Shown here: positions 34,176-41,462 of the stretch, piece by piece
How the letters are laid out: the number at the start of each line of letters is the position of its first letter
How positions within the stretch are numbered: position 1 is the stretch's first letter
NCBI GenBank assembly: GCA_016792625.1
Contig: JAEUKK010000144.1
Span: 1-64,000, forward strand
Length of the DNA stretch: 64,000 nucleotides
DNA from: Deltaproteobacteria bacterium
GTDB taxonomy: Bacteria; Myxococcota_A; UBA796; UBA2385
Reading direction: 5' to 3'
Notes under the pieces: generated by a model
Seen by the model: the letters and a program-made list of their open reading frames with translations, nothing else
What the model was told of the DNA's origin: nothing
Database searches by the model: none
Made by a program: the position numbers and the translations under genes

Positions 34176-34337
34176 CGCCCATCTTCGCTGCGCGGTGTGG
34201 GTTGACCGCCGGACCGGAGGGGTCAGATCGGGTGCGCGCCGCTCATGCCGGCGTCGCGTGAAGCTGCTGCCACTTGCGACTGTGGGCTTCCTTCGCCTAC
34301 GACCTCGGTCGCGCCGCCCAATCGGCTCGTTGTTTTC

Positions 34338-34561
34338 GATGCCGGGGGCCTCCGGCCCCCAGGCCCCCGGGCAAGGGGCCTGCGCGGCCCCTTGCATCCC
34401 CCGCCAAAGTGGGGCCAGCGGGCAGGCTTTGCGCGGCGCATGGCAGCGCCGCGCGCCAGCCCGCAAAGGCCCCCCTTTGGAAACCCCCCCAATATAGGCG
34501 CGTTTTGGGGCTGGTGTGGGCGATGAGGGGGTTCGCCGCGAAGGCCTCGGCTGCTGCGGTT
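34338..34561 (+). repeat. Dispersed ~222-bp repeat A, copy 2
   Basis: Matches 6071-6292 in order and orientation, with the same two hairpins. The loop of the first stem differs (TGCGC against TCCGC) while both stem arms are unchanged. Confidence 0.75.
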
Positions 34562-34615
34562 GGGGTGGGGCACCTCGCTTGGTGCGCCATTGAGGCGATT
34601 GCGGGTCAGCCCGTG

Positions 34616-35266
34616 TCAGGCCGCCCCACCGAGCAGCCGCCTGAGAAGGCCGGGCAGGCGCTCGACCGCCCGCCCGCGGTGGCTGATCTGGTTCTTCTCG
34701 TCTGCGGCCAGCTCGGCCATGCTGCGTCCGGGCGCCTCGTCGGGCAAAAAGAGCGGATCGTAGCCAAAACCGTGGTCGCCGCGGGGGGCTTGGCCGATCT
34801 GGCCCGGGCAGGCCCCCTCGACGCTGCCCTCGGCCCAGGCGCCGCCGGGGCCCAGCGGCCCGACCACGGCGATCGCGCAGACAAAACGGGCGCCGCGGGC
34901 GGCCACCCCGTCGAGGCGGCGCAGCAGCAGGGCGTTGTTGGCGGCGGTGGTGGCCTCGGGTGAGAAACGTTTGCTGCGCACGCCGGGCGCCCCGCCCAGG
35001 GCGTCGACCTCGAGGCCCGAGTCGTCGGCGATCGCGGGCAGACTGGCCCGCTGTGCGACGAAGGTGGCCTTCTGCAGGGCGTTCCCGACGAAGGTCTCTT
35101 GGTCTTCGGGGGGCTCGGGCATCGGCGCCACCGCGCTCATGGGCACGATCTGGACCGCGCGCAGGGCCCCGTCGGGCCCGGCCACGCGCAGCCCGGCGAG
35201 CAGGGCGTTGAGCTCTTCGGCCTTGTGCGGGTTGTTGCTGGCGAGCACGAGGCGGAGCGGGTCCAT
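34616..35266 (-). CDS. rdgB: dITP/XTP pyrophosphatase (RdgB/HAM1)
   Basis: House-cleaning enzyme that hydrolyses non-canonical purine triphosphates (ITP, dITP, XTP) to monophosphates. Family motifs are ASNNPHKAEEL at the start, IADDSGLEVDAL, FGYDPLFLPDE and SHRGRA near the end. 216 residues is typical. The ATG at 35266 is chosen over a GTG six bases upstream because that GTG overlaps the GGAGGTG ribosome binding site. The gene stands alone on the minus strand. Confidence 0.93.
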   Translation of the reverse strand: MDPLRLVLASNNPHKAEELNALLAGLRVAGPDGALRAVQIVPMSAVAPMPEPPEDQETFVGNALQKATFVAQRASLPAIADDSGLEVDALGGAPGVRSKRFSPEATTAANNALLLRRLDGVAARGARFVCAIAVVGPLGPGGAWAEGSVEGACPGQIGQAPRGDHGFGYDPLFLPDEAPGRSMAELAADEKNQISHRGRAVERLPGLLRRLLGGAA

Positions 35267-35283
35267 GGGCACCTCCGCCCGGC

Positions 35284-35290
35284 GGCTATC
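35284..35290 (-). promoter_or_regulatory. Putative -10-like element (GATAGCC) upstream of rdgB
   Basis: Minus-strand CCGGATAGCCGCC, 18-24 bases before the rdgB ATG. Same element family as 29261. Confidence 0.3.
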
Positions 35291-35392
35291 CGGTCTGGGC
35301 CCGCGCCCGGGCGCGCGCCGCGGTCTGGGGCCTTGGTGGTTGCGGGTTGGTGCGGTAGATTCCAGATGATTGGTCGGCCTCGCGGGCGGTCG

Positions 35393-35401
35393 TGCTACGC
35401 T
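35393..35401 (+). promoter_or_regulatory. Candidate extended -10 (TGCTACGCT)
   Basis: CGTGCTACGCT at 35391-35401, 63 bases before the ATG at 35464; the identical 11-mer is found ahead of the Ter operon. TTGGTC at 35370-35375 is 20 bases away, a longer gap than usual for a -35. Confidence 0.35.
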
Positions 35402-35463
35402 GCGCGCGCCGAGCCGCCGCCGCGTGGGCGACGGACACGCGCCGCGGGCGCGGGAGGACGGGG

Positions 35464-36546
35464 ATGATGCTTCGCTCGATCGTTGGGGCCTCGCCCCGGC
35501 TCACCGCCGCCGCGGCCCTCGCCGCCCTGACCGCCCTCGTCGGCTGTGAGGACAAGCCCAGCAAGCTCTCGGTGGGCACCGCCCCGGCCGTGCCCTGCGA
35601 TCTCAAAGCCGAGGGCCTGGCCGGCACCGAGTGGGTGATCAACCGGATCAACCCCGACAAGACCGAGGTGCCCGATCATGCGGCCCGCCTCAAGTTCTTT
35701 GACGAGGGCGGCAAGCTCAAGGCCAAGTACAACGTCATGTCGGTCGCGGCGATGTACACCTACGATTGTGAGGTCACGCCCAACGGCCTGACCTGCAAAG
35801 AGCCGCCCAAGCCCAAGGATTATTGCCAGGCGTTGGTCGCCGGCAAGGCCGAGTGCACGCCCGAGGCGCTCAAGGCCATCGCGCCCGACCTGAGCGACGA
35901 GGCGATCGCCACCGGCATCAAAGAGGCCAACGAGGTCATCGCCAAGTTTAAGGGCGGGCCCGACTGGGGCAAGTTCGAGTTCAACAACAACAACTTGGGC
36001 AACAAGCTGCGCGGCATCTTGTACGTGAAGGTGAACGACAAGCAGTGCAACCTGCGCGTCACCGACAACTACATGACCATTTACAACGGCAAGAAGCTCG
36101 AAGACAGCAACCCGGTCGGCACCAACGCCTTCGTCAAGAACGGCCTCGGCGAGCTGCTGTGGGAGGACTGCAAGGACACGACCGGCTTCATCCCGCTGGG
36201 CGCCGAGGGCTTCCCCGCCGACCCGGCCAAGGCCCAGCCGGTCGTGCTGCACCCGGCGGGCAGCACCGTGCACTATTACGTGCTGGCCGCTGATCTGCAG
36301 GCGCCCGTCGAGGGCTGCAGCTACAGCTACCAGACCTGGCTGGGCGGCAAGCCCCTCGCCAAGGACCTCAAGCCCGCCGAGGTCGACGGCCCCGCCGGCA
36401 AGCGCCTTGAGTGGCACGTCTCGCAGACCTTCGACGCGCCCTCGGCCACCGGCGATGGCGAGGTGCTGGCCCTCGACCTGACCAAGACCTGCGCGGGCAA
36501 AGAGCCCGAGAAGCGCCTGCTCTGCGCGCAGGTGATGGTGAAGTAG
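35464..36546 (+). CDS. Hypothetical lipoprotein
   Basis: A 360-residue protein with a lipoprotein signal peptide (LAALTALVGC). The mature part has at least eight cysteines in the windows YDCEVTPNGLTC, DYCQ, KQCNLR, WEDCKD, EGCSY, KTC and LLCAQ, suggesting disulfides in an exported protein, and begins with GTEWVINRINPD, reminiscent of lipocalin-like or META-type domains. No family is recognised. It ends just before a strong intrinsic terminator at 36568-36610. The ATG follows GGGAGGACGGGG. Confidence 0.8.
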   Translation: MMLRSIVGASPRLTAAAALAALTALVGCEDKPSKLSVGTAPAVPCDLKAEGLAGTEWVINRINPDKTEVPDHAARLKFFDEGGKLKAKYNVMSVAAMYTYDCEVTPNGLTCKEPPKPKDYCQALVAGKAECTPEALKAIAPDLSDEAIATGIKEANEVIAKFKGGPDWGKFEFNNNNLGNKLRGILYVKVNDKQCNLRVTDNYMTIYNGKKLEDSNPVGTNAFVKNGLGELLWEDCKDTTGFIPLGAEGFPADPAKAQPVVLHPAGSTVHYYVLAADLQAPVEGCSYSYQTWLGGKPLAKDLKPAEVDGPAGKRLEWHVSQTFDAPSATGDGEVLALDLTKTCAGKEPEKRLLCAQVMVK

Positions 36547-36567
36547 GCCGCGCGTCTGCACAGACGA

Positions 36568-36610
36568 CCGCGCCCGCCCGGGCTGACCTGGGCGGGCGCG
36601 GGGCCTTTTT
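36568..36610 (+). terminator. Intrinsic terminator after the lipoprotein gene
   Basis: Perfect 12-bp stem CCGCGCCCGCCC (36568-36579) / GGGCGGGCGCGG (36590-36601) with a 10-base loop, then GCCTTTTT. It starts 22 bases after the stop at 36546 and is the clearest rho-independent terminator in the window. Confidence 0.88.
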
Positions 36611-36648
36611 GGGGCAGAGCGGGGGAGGGTGCTGAGGCCGGCCTTTAC

Positions 36649-37224
36649 TCAGATCGCCGCGTAGGGCACGTACTGGGTGCTCCCCGCCCTGCGAATGAAG
36701 CCGTGCGCGACGAGGGGCTCGTGCGCGACGATCAGTACCAGCACGTCGTTGACACCACTCGAAGCACCGGGGAACAGGTCAGCGGTCTCAGCCATGACCT
36801 TGTTGACCTGGGCCAGCGTTTTGAGAACCGCGTCTGCGTGCTCCACGTATCCGATGCCAATGCGGAGCTTGGCGGCAGCTGCCCAGGTCTTTGCGAGATC
36901 AGTCAGCAGCTCATGGACGTCGGGCTTGTTCTCGTTCTCGATCACTGCCACGGGAAGGACGTAGTCGCCCTTTCGGTCGTACCAAGTCATGTCCCAGAGA
37001 AACTCCTCGTTCTCCCAATGGCCCCGTTTGAAGGACTTTCGGTCTGGAAACCCGTAGTCCTCTTCGGTGCACACGATGTAGTTCTGAGTCATCGCGATGT
37101 CGAACAGCACGCCAAACACTTGCTCGCTCCACTCGGAAGTCTCGGCGTCGACGTTCAGGCTGCCCGCACGGCTGCCCGCGCTCAGCGCAGCCAGAAATGC
37201 GTCAATGAAGCGGTCTGGGGTCAT
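36649..37224 (-). CDS. Hypothetical protein, possibly PD-(D/E)XK-like; lower GC
   Basis: A 191-residue protein. The segment LPVAVIENENKPDVHELLTDLAKTW followed by LRIGIGYVEHADAV has the strand-acidic-helix-strand pattern of some nuclease-like domains; the match is too short to name a family. The gene is clearly richer in A/T and in non-preferred codons than its neighbours, which suggests recent acquisition. It starts at ATG 37224 after CGGAG and lies between the intrinsic terminator and cysS. No partner gene is adjacent. Confidence 0.7.
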   Translation of the reverse strand: MTPDRFIDAFLAALSAGSRAGSLNVDAETSEWSEQVFGVLFDIAMTQNYIVCTEEDYGFPDRKSFKRGHWENEEFLWDMTWYDRKGDYVLPVAVIENENKPDVHELLTDLAKTWAAAAKLRIGIGYVEHADAVLKTLAQVNKVMAETADLFPGASSGVNDVLVLIVAHEPLVAHGFIRRAGSTQYVPYAAI

Positions 37225-37276
37225 GGTGTGCTCCGGTATCTCGATGGTCGTCGCTGGTACTTGCGAAAACGGCGTC

Positions 37277-38809
37277 TCAGTCGACCTTCATGCGCCAGCG
37301 TGTGCCGGTGGGGCCATCCATCAGCACGACGCCCAGGGCGTCGAGGCCGACCCGCAGCGCGTCGGCGGCGGCCCAGTCTTTGCCGGCGCGGGCGGCGAGG
37401 CGCGCGTCGACCAGGGCCTGGACCTCGGCCTCGGACTTGCCCAGCGCGAGCAGGCGCCGCTGGCGGACCTGCTGGTACCAGGCCTCGCTGCTGAGGCCGC
37501 CGAGGCCGAGCACCCGGCCGGCCAGCGCGAAGCAGCGGGCGGCCGGGGCGGCCAGCGCGTGGGCCTTCTTGACCAACTTCTTGTTGTTGCCGTAGCGGTT
37601 GAGCGCGCGGACCAGCTCGTGCAGCAGGGTGATGGCGGCGGCGGTGTTGAAGTCATCGTCCATCGCGGCCATGAACCGCGCCTCAAAACCGCGCACCAGC
37701 TCGACCACCTCGCCGATCTCGGCTTTTTGGTCGCGCAGCAGCTCGGCCAGGGCCGGGCCGCTGCCTTGGGCCTCGAGCTCTTCGACCAGCTCTTTGGCGT
37801 GGTAGAGCCGATCCAGCGCGACGATCGCGTCGGTGAGGCGATCATTGCTGTAGGGCAAGGGGCCCCGGTAGTGGCTCTCGAGGTAGAGCAGGCGCAGGGC
37901 CTCGGCGGGCACGGCGTCGAGGATGTCGCGGATGCGGACGACGTTGCCGATGGACTTCGACATCTTCGTCTCGCCCATGGTCAGGTGGCCGTTGTGCATC
38001 CAAATTCGGGCGTAGGGGTGGTGACCCGTGCCGCACTCGCTCTGGGCGATCTCGTTCTCGTGGTGGGGGAAGATGAGATCGATGCCCCCGCCGTGGATGT
38101 CGAAGCCGGGCCCGAGGTAGCGCATCGACATGGCCGAGCACTCGATGTGCCAGCCGGGTCGGCCGGGGCCCCAGGGGCTCTGCCAGGCGACCTCGCTGGG
38201 CTTGGCGGCCTTCCACAGCGCGAAGTCGCCGGGGTGGCGCTTGCGGCTGTCGACGTCGACCCGCTCGCCCGCCCGCAGGTCGGCGAGGCGCTTGCCCGAG
38301 AGCTTGCCGTAGGCCTCGTAGGTCTCGACCGCGAAGTAGACGTCGCCGTCGGCGGCGTAGGCGTGGCCCCGCTCGATGAGCGCGCCCACCAGGTCGATGA
38401 TCTGGGGGATGTTCTCGGACACCTTGGGCTGCTCGCTCGGCAGCAGCAGGCCCAGGCGGGCGAGGTCTTCGTCGAGGGCGGCGATGAAGCGCTCGCTGAG
38501 CACCAGCGGCTCTTCGCCGTTCTCGATCGCGCGCGCGATGATCTTGTCGTCGACGTCGGTGTGGTTGCGGACGTAGGTGACCTTGTAGCCCTTCTCGAGC
38601 AAGGTGCGGTACACCACGTCAAAGGTCAGCATCGCCCGGGCGTGCCCGATGTGGCAGTAGTCGTAGACCGTCATGCCGCAGACGTACATGCGGACGTGGC
38701 CGGGCTCGAGCGTGCGGAGCGGCTCGACCTCGCGGCTCAGCGAGCTGTAGATGCGCATGCCATCGGCGGGCACGGGCAGGTTGGCGTCGGTCGAAGGCTC
38801 GGCGGGCAT
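37277..38809 (-). CDS. cysS: Cysteinyl-tRNA synthetase
   Basis: Class I aminoacyl-tRNA synthetase charging tRNA-Cys in the cytoplasm. The 510-residue protein has HIGHARAM and KMSKSIGN signatures, the zinc-site residues in YVCGMTVYD, HIECSAMS and PHHENEIAQSE, and the helical anticodon-binding C-terminus. Length is slightly above the usual ~465 because of about 16 extra N-terminal residues and insertions. The ATG at 38809 follows GGGAGCGG. A GGTTAGGCGCG element is about 55 bases upstream. Confidence 0.96.
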   Translation of the reverse strand: MPAEPSTDANLPVPADGMRIYSSLSREVEPLRTLEPGHVRMYVCGMTVYDYCHIGHARAMLTFDVVYRTLLEKGYKVTYVRNHTDVDDKIIARAIENGEEPLVLSERFIAALDEDLARLGLLLPSEQPKVSENIPQIIDLVGALIERGHAYAADGDVYFAVETYEAYGKLSGKRLADLRAGERVDVDSRKRHPGDFALWKAAKPSEVAWQSPWGPGRPGWHIECSAMSMRYLGPGFDIHGGGIDLIFPHHENEIAQSECGTGHHPYARIWMHNGHLTMGETKMSKSIGNVVRIRDILDAVPAEALRLLYLESHYRGPLPYSNDRLTDAIVALDRLYHAKELVEELEAQGSGPALAELLRDQKAEIGEVVELVRGFEARFMAAMDDDFNTAAAITLLHELVRALNRYGNNKKLVKKAHALAAPAARCFALAGRVLGLGGLSSEAWYQQVRQRRLLALGKSEAEVQALVDARLAARAGKDWAAADALRVGLDALGVVLMDGPTGTRWRMKVD

Positions 38810-38860
38810 GGCCGCTCCCGGGGGCAGGCGGTGTGCGCCGAGGGGGGCCCTCGGCGGTCG

Positions 38861-38872
38861 CGCGCCTAACCT
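38861..38872 (-). promoter_or_regulatory. Putative -10-like element (AGGTTAGGCGCG) upstream of cysS
   Basis: Minus-strand element 52-63 bases before the cysS ATG, identical in its core GGTTAGGC to the one at 7901. No -35 evident. Confidence 0.3.
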
Positions 38873-38894
38873 CTGCCCGCCTGCGCCGCCCCGC

Positions 38895-39401
38895 TCAGGC
38901 CGCCGGCGGGGCCGGGGTGCCCTTGAAGATGCGCTCGACCCGGGCCCGCACCTCGGGCTCGGGGTGGTTCTCGGCCTCGGCCAGCTCTTGGATCAGCAGG
39001 CTGCTGGCCTTGTCGTACATCTTGCGCTCGCCGAAGGACAAGTTCTTGTCTTTGCGCAGGAGCGCCAAGTCGCGCAGGACCTTGGCCACCTCGATGGGGT
39101 CGCCGGTCTGCATCTTGTTGACGTACTCGCGGTAGCGCCGGTTCCACGTCTGGTTGTCGGCGGGCACGTCGCGGTCTTGCAGGACCTCGTAGACCTTGCC
39201 GACCTGCTCGACGCTGATGACGTCGCGAATGCCGAGGATCGAGGCCTTGCTCGTCGGCACGTGCACCGTCATGCCGTCGTTGAGGATCTTGATCGCGTAG
39301 CACACGTCGATCACGCCCTCGATGTTCAGCGACTCAATCGCCAGGATCGTGCCCACGCCGCTGCCGGGGTAGACCACCTTGTCGCCGACCTTGAAGTTCA
39401 T
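38895..39401 (-). CDS. carD: CarD/CdnL-family transcription regulator
   Basis: RNA-polymerase-binding regulator that stabilises open promoter complexes, 168 residues. The N-terminal RNAP-interaction (Tudor-like) domain begins FKVGDKVVYPGSGVGTI; the helical C-terminal DNA-binding domain contains NRRYREYVNKM, VAKVLRDLALL and LSFGERKMYDKA, which are characteristic. The ATG at 39401 is preceded by GCGGAGGGG. In Myxococcus this family includes the essential CdnL; the short length here fits CdnL rather than the longer CarD with an HMGA tail. Confidence 0.93.
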   Translation of the reverse strand: MNFKVGDKVVYPGSGVGTILAIESLNIEGVIDVCYAIKILNDGMTVHVPTSKASILGIRDVISVEQVGKVYEVLQDRDVPADNQTWNRRYREYVNKMQTGDPIEVAKVLRDLALLRKDKNLSFGERKMYDKASSLLIQELAEAENHPEPEVRARVERIFKGTPAPPAA

Positions 39402-39557
39402 CGACCCCTCCGCAGGCGCAGGCCTGAATCGCCCAGCCAGGGCTGGACGGCGCAGCATAAGCCGCGGTGGGCGTCAGTCAAGGCGGGGGCCCCCGCGCCG
39501 ATCTTGGCGCGCCTGACGCTGTTTAGGCGCGGTGGGCACCCTCGACCGGCCCCGCCC

Positions 39558-40367
39558 TCAGGGCCGCGGCGCTCCGGGCACGGCGGCCACGGTGCGGGCG
39601 GGCGCGGTGGTCTGGATCCAGGCGCCGCCGAAGCGGTCGTTGTCGGCGCCTTCGCCGAGCGGCACGAAGAAGTCGTTCCAGTCGGCGATGAACCAGTCAC
39701 CCGCCTCGAGCTGCAGCGTCACCCAGCGGTGCCCTTCGGCCACCTGCTCGACCTCGGCCACGGGCTTGACCTTCCAGCCCTCGGTCCACTGCAGGCGGGC
39801 GTTGCGGGTGTCGCGGTAGGCGCAGCCCTCGGGGTCGAGCTTAAACGCCCGCCAGCTCGATGAAGCGGTGGGCGGCGCGCCCTCGGGCAGGCGCTCGGCG
39901 AAGGCCACCGGGCCTGGCGAGCTGGGGAGGGGCGGGTCGCCCCCGGCCTCGACGCAGAACCGCCGGCTCAGCGACCCGTCGGGGCCCTCGACCACCGTGC
40001 GGCGCAGCGTGTGGCGGGGGAGGGCCCGCAGCCCCGGGCCGTCGACCAGCCAGAGGCCCGGCGTGGGCGGGGTCGGCATGACCGTGAGCAGGCCAGCGGC
40101 GTAGGTCTGGTGCTCGAGGGCGGCCAGCGTGTGGTGCGCCTCGGTCTGGCCCTTGGGCCGCACATGCAGCCGCAGCTCGCCGGGCTCGCAGCTGAGCTGA
40201 AAGGCGCCGCGCTCGTCAGTTTGGGCGGCGCAGGCCTGCCCGTCGACGGTCACCGGCGCGCCGACCACGGGCTGGCCGTGCGGGCTGAGCACGATGCCCT
40301 CGACCACCGCGCCGCCGCAGGCCGGCAGGCCGAGCATGAGCAGGGGGAGCAGGGCGCGGGCGTGCAT
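39558..40367 (-). CDS. Hypothetical lipoprotein with carboxypeptidase-regulatory-like domain
   Basis: A 269-residue protein with lipobox LMLGLPAC. Residues ~22-75 (VVEGIVLSPHGQPVVGAPVTV, then ERGAFQLSCEPGELRLHV) fit the CarboxypepD_reg-like Ig fold often seen in exported proteins. The rest has no recognisable domain; the end is rich in Trp and Asp (DWFIADWNDFFVPL). It is divergent from the cyclophilin gene with 154 bases between. A CGGGATACGC element lies about 85 bases upstream. Confidence 0.75.
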   Translation of the reverse strand: MHARALLPLLMLGLPACGGAVVEGIVLSPHGQPVVGAPVTVDGQACAAQTDERGAFQLSCEPGELRLHVRPKGQTEAHHTLAALEHQTYAAGLLTVMPTPPTPGLWLVDGPGLRALPRHTLRRTVVEGPDGSLSRRFCVEAGGDPPLPSSPGPVAFAERLPEGAPPTASSSWRAFKLDPEGCAYRDTRNARLQWTEGWKVKPVAEVEQVAEGHRWVTLQLEAGDWFIADWNDFFVPLGEGADNDRFGGAWIQTTAPARTVAAVPGAPRP

Positions 40368-40492
40368 GGCGGCCTCGTCGGCGGGCGGTGGGGGCGGACC
40401 CCCGGGTCGGCGCGCGGGCGCCGCTCCTTGAGGTCCCGCGGGGCGCGGCCGCGTATCCCGGGGCGTGGGGCCTACGCCCAGCGCAGGTGGCC

Positions 40493-40501
40493 GGATAAGG
40501 C
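40493..40501 (+). promoter_or_regulatory. Putative -10-like element (GGATAAGGC)
   Basis: Lies 21-29 bases before the ATG at 40522, directly ahead of the ribosome binding site GGAGGT. Confidence 0.35.
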
Positions 40502-40521
40502 GGGCCACCCGGAGGTCCACC

Positions 40522-41304
40522 ATGTTGTTTGTTTCAGCGCGTGCTCTGCGCCGCGCCCCCCTCGCCGCCGCTCTGTTGTTCACGCTCAGTGCCTGCGGCC
40601 CCGACGCCGAGACCGTCGCGGCCAAAGAGGCGGCCGAGGCCAAGGTCAAAGAGCTCGAGGGCGTGCGCGCCAAGCTCGAAAAAGAGGTCGAGACCACCGC
40701 CGCCCGCGCCCGCGAGCTCGAGCGCCAGGTCGACGGCGCCCGTCGCGAGGGCGCCTACGCCCGCCTGGGCATCAGCGAGGGCGAGGCGCTGGCCGCCCTC
40801 ATCCAGACCAGCCTCGGCGACGTGCGCTGCACGCTCTTCCCCGACAAGGCGCCGATCACGGTCACCAACTTCGTGCAGCTCGCCGAGGGCACCCGCGCGT
40901 GGACCGAGCCGGGCACCGGCGCGAGCGTGAAGAAGCCGCTCTACGCCGGCACGATCTTTCACCGGGTCATCCCGACCTTCATGATCCAGGGCGGCGACCC
41001 GCTGGGCAACGGCACCGGCGGCCCCGGCTACGAGTTCGTCGACGAGGTCAGCGCCGGGCTCAGCTTCAACAAGCCCGGCCTGCTCGCCATGGCCAACGCC
41101 GGCCCGAACACCAACGGCAGCCAGTTCTTCATCACCGACCGCAGCACGCCCTCGCACCTCGACGGCAAGCACACCATCTTCGGCGAGTGCGGCAACCTCG
41201 ACGTGGTCGAGAAGATCGCCACCACCCCCGCCTCGCGCGACAAGCCGACCACCGACGTGGTGATCAAGGCCGTCGTGATCCAGCGCGGCGCCGCGGCCAA
41301 GTAG
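40522..41304 (+). CDS. Cyclophilin-type peptidyl-prolyl isomerase lipoprotein
   Basis: Predicted exported folding catalyst, 260 residues. A lipoprotein signal (LLFTLSAC) is followed by a short coiled coil (residues ~22-75, AKEAAEAKVKELEGVRAKLE) and a cyclophilin domain with the active-site motifs FHRVIPTFMIQGGDP, GLLAMANAGPNTNGSQFFIT and HTIFGECG. The ATG at 40522 follows GGAGGT; an earlier in-frame GTG (40465) would spoil the signal peptide. The coiled coil may hold it near the envelope or in an oligomer. Confidence 0.9.
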   Translation: MLFVSARALRRAPLAAALLFTLSACGPDAETVAAKEAAEAKVKELEGVRAKLEKEVETTAARARELERQVDGARREGAYARLGISEGEALAALIQTSLGDVRCTLFPDKAPITVTNFVQLAEGTRAWTEPGTGASVKKPLYAGTIFHRVIPTFMIQGGDPLGNGTGGPGYEFVDEVSAGLSFNKPGLLAMANAGPNTNGSQFFITDRSTPSHLDGKHTIFGECGNLDVVEKIATTPASRDKPTTDVVIKAVVIQRGAAAK

Positions 41305-41370
41305 GCCCCTCGGTCGGCGGCGGGCGCGGAACCTCCGCACCGGTGCCGCTGCCCGCTCCGCGTACACGAA

Positions 41371-41455
41371 GGCCCCGCGCGCCCCCGCAGTTTCGCGGGG
41401 CGGCGGGGCCTGGGTCTATCGGAGGACCCTGGGTGACCGGGGGCGTCAAGCCCCC
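41371..41455. terminator. Two hairpins between convergent genes
   Basis: GGCCCCGC (41371-41378) pairs with GCGGGGCC (41403-41410) around further GC pairing, and GGGGGC (41439-41444) pairs with GCCCCC (41450-41455) with a 5-base loop. They separate the convergent cyclophilin and Ig-domain genes. Neither has a U tract, so termination may be rho-aided or two-way. Confidence 0.5.
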
Positions 41456-41462
41456 GCGGCGC

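Larger units (their letters stand above)
34065..34615. other. Gene-free region with repeats
   Basis: Lies between the convergent ends of soxD and rdgB. Holds two inverted copies of the short hairpin element (34094-34128, 34141-34175) and repeat A copy 2. No gene is supported. Confidence 0.6.
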
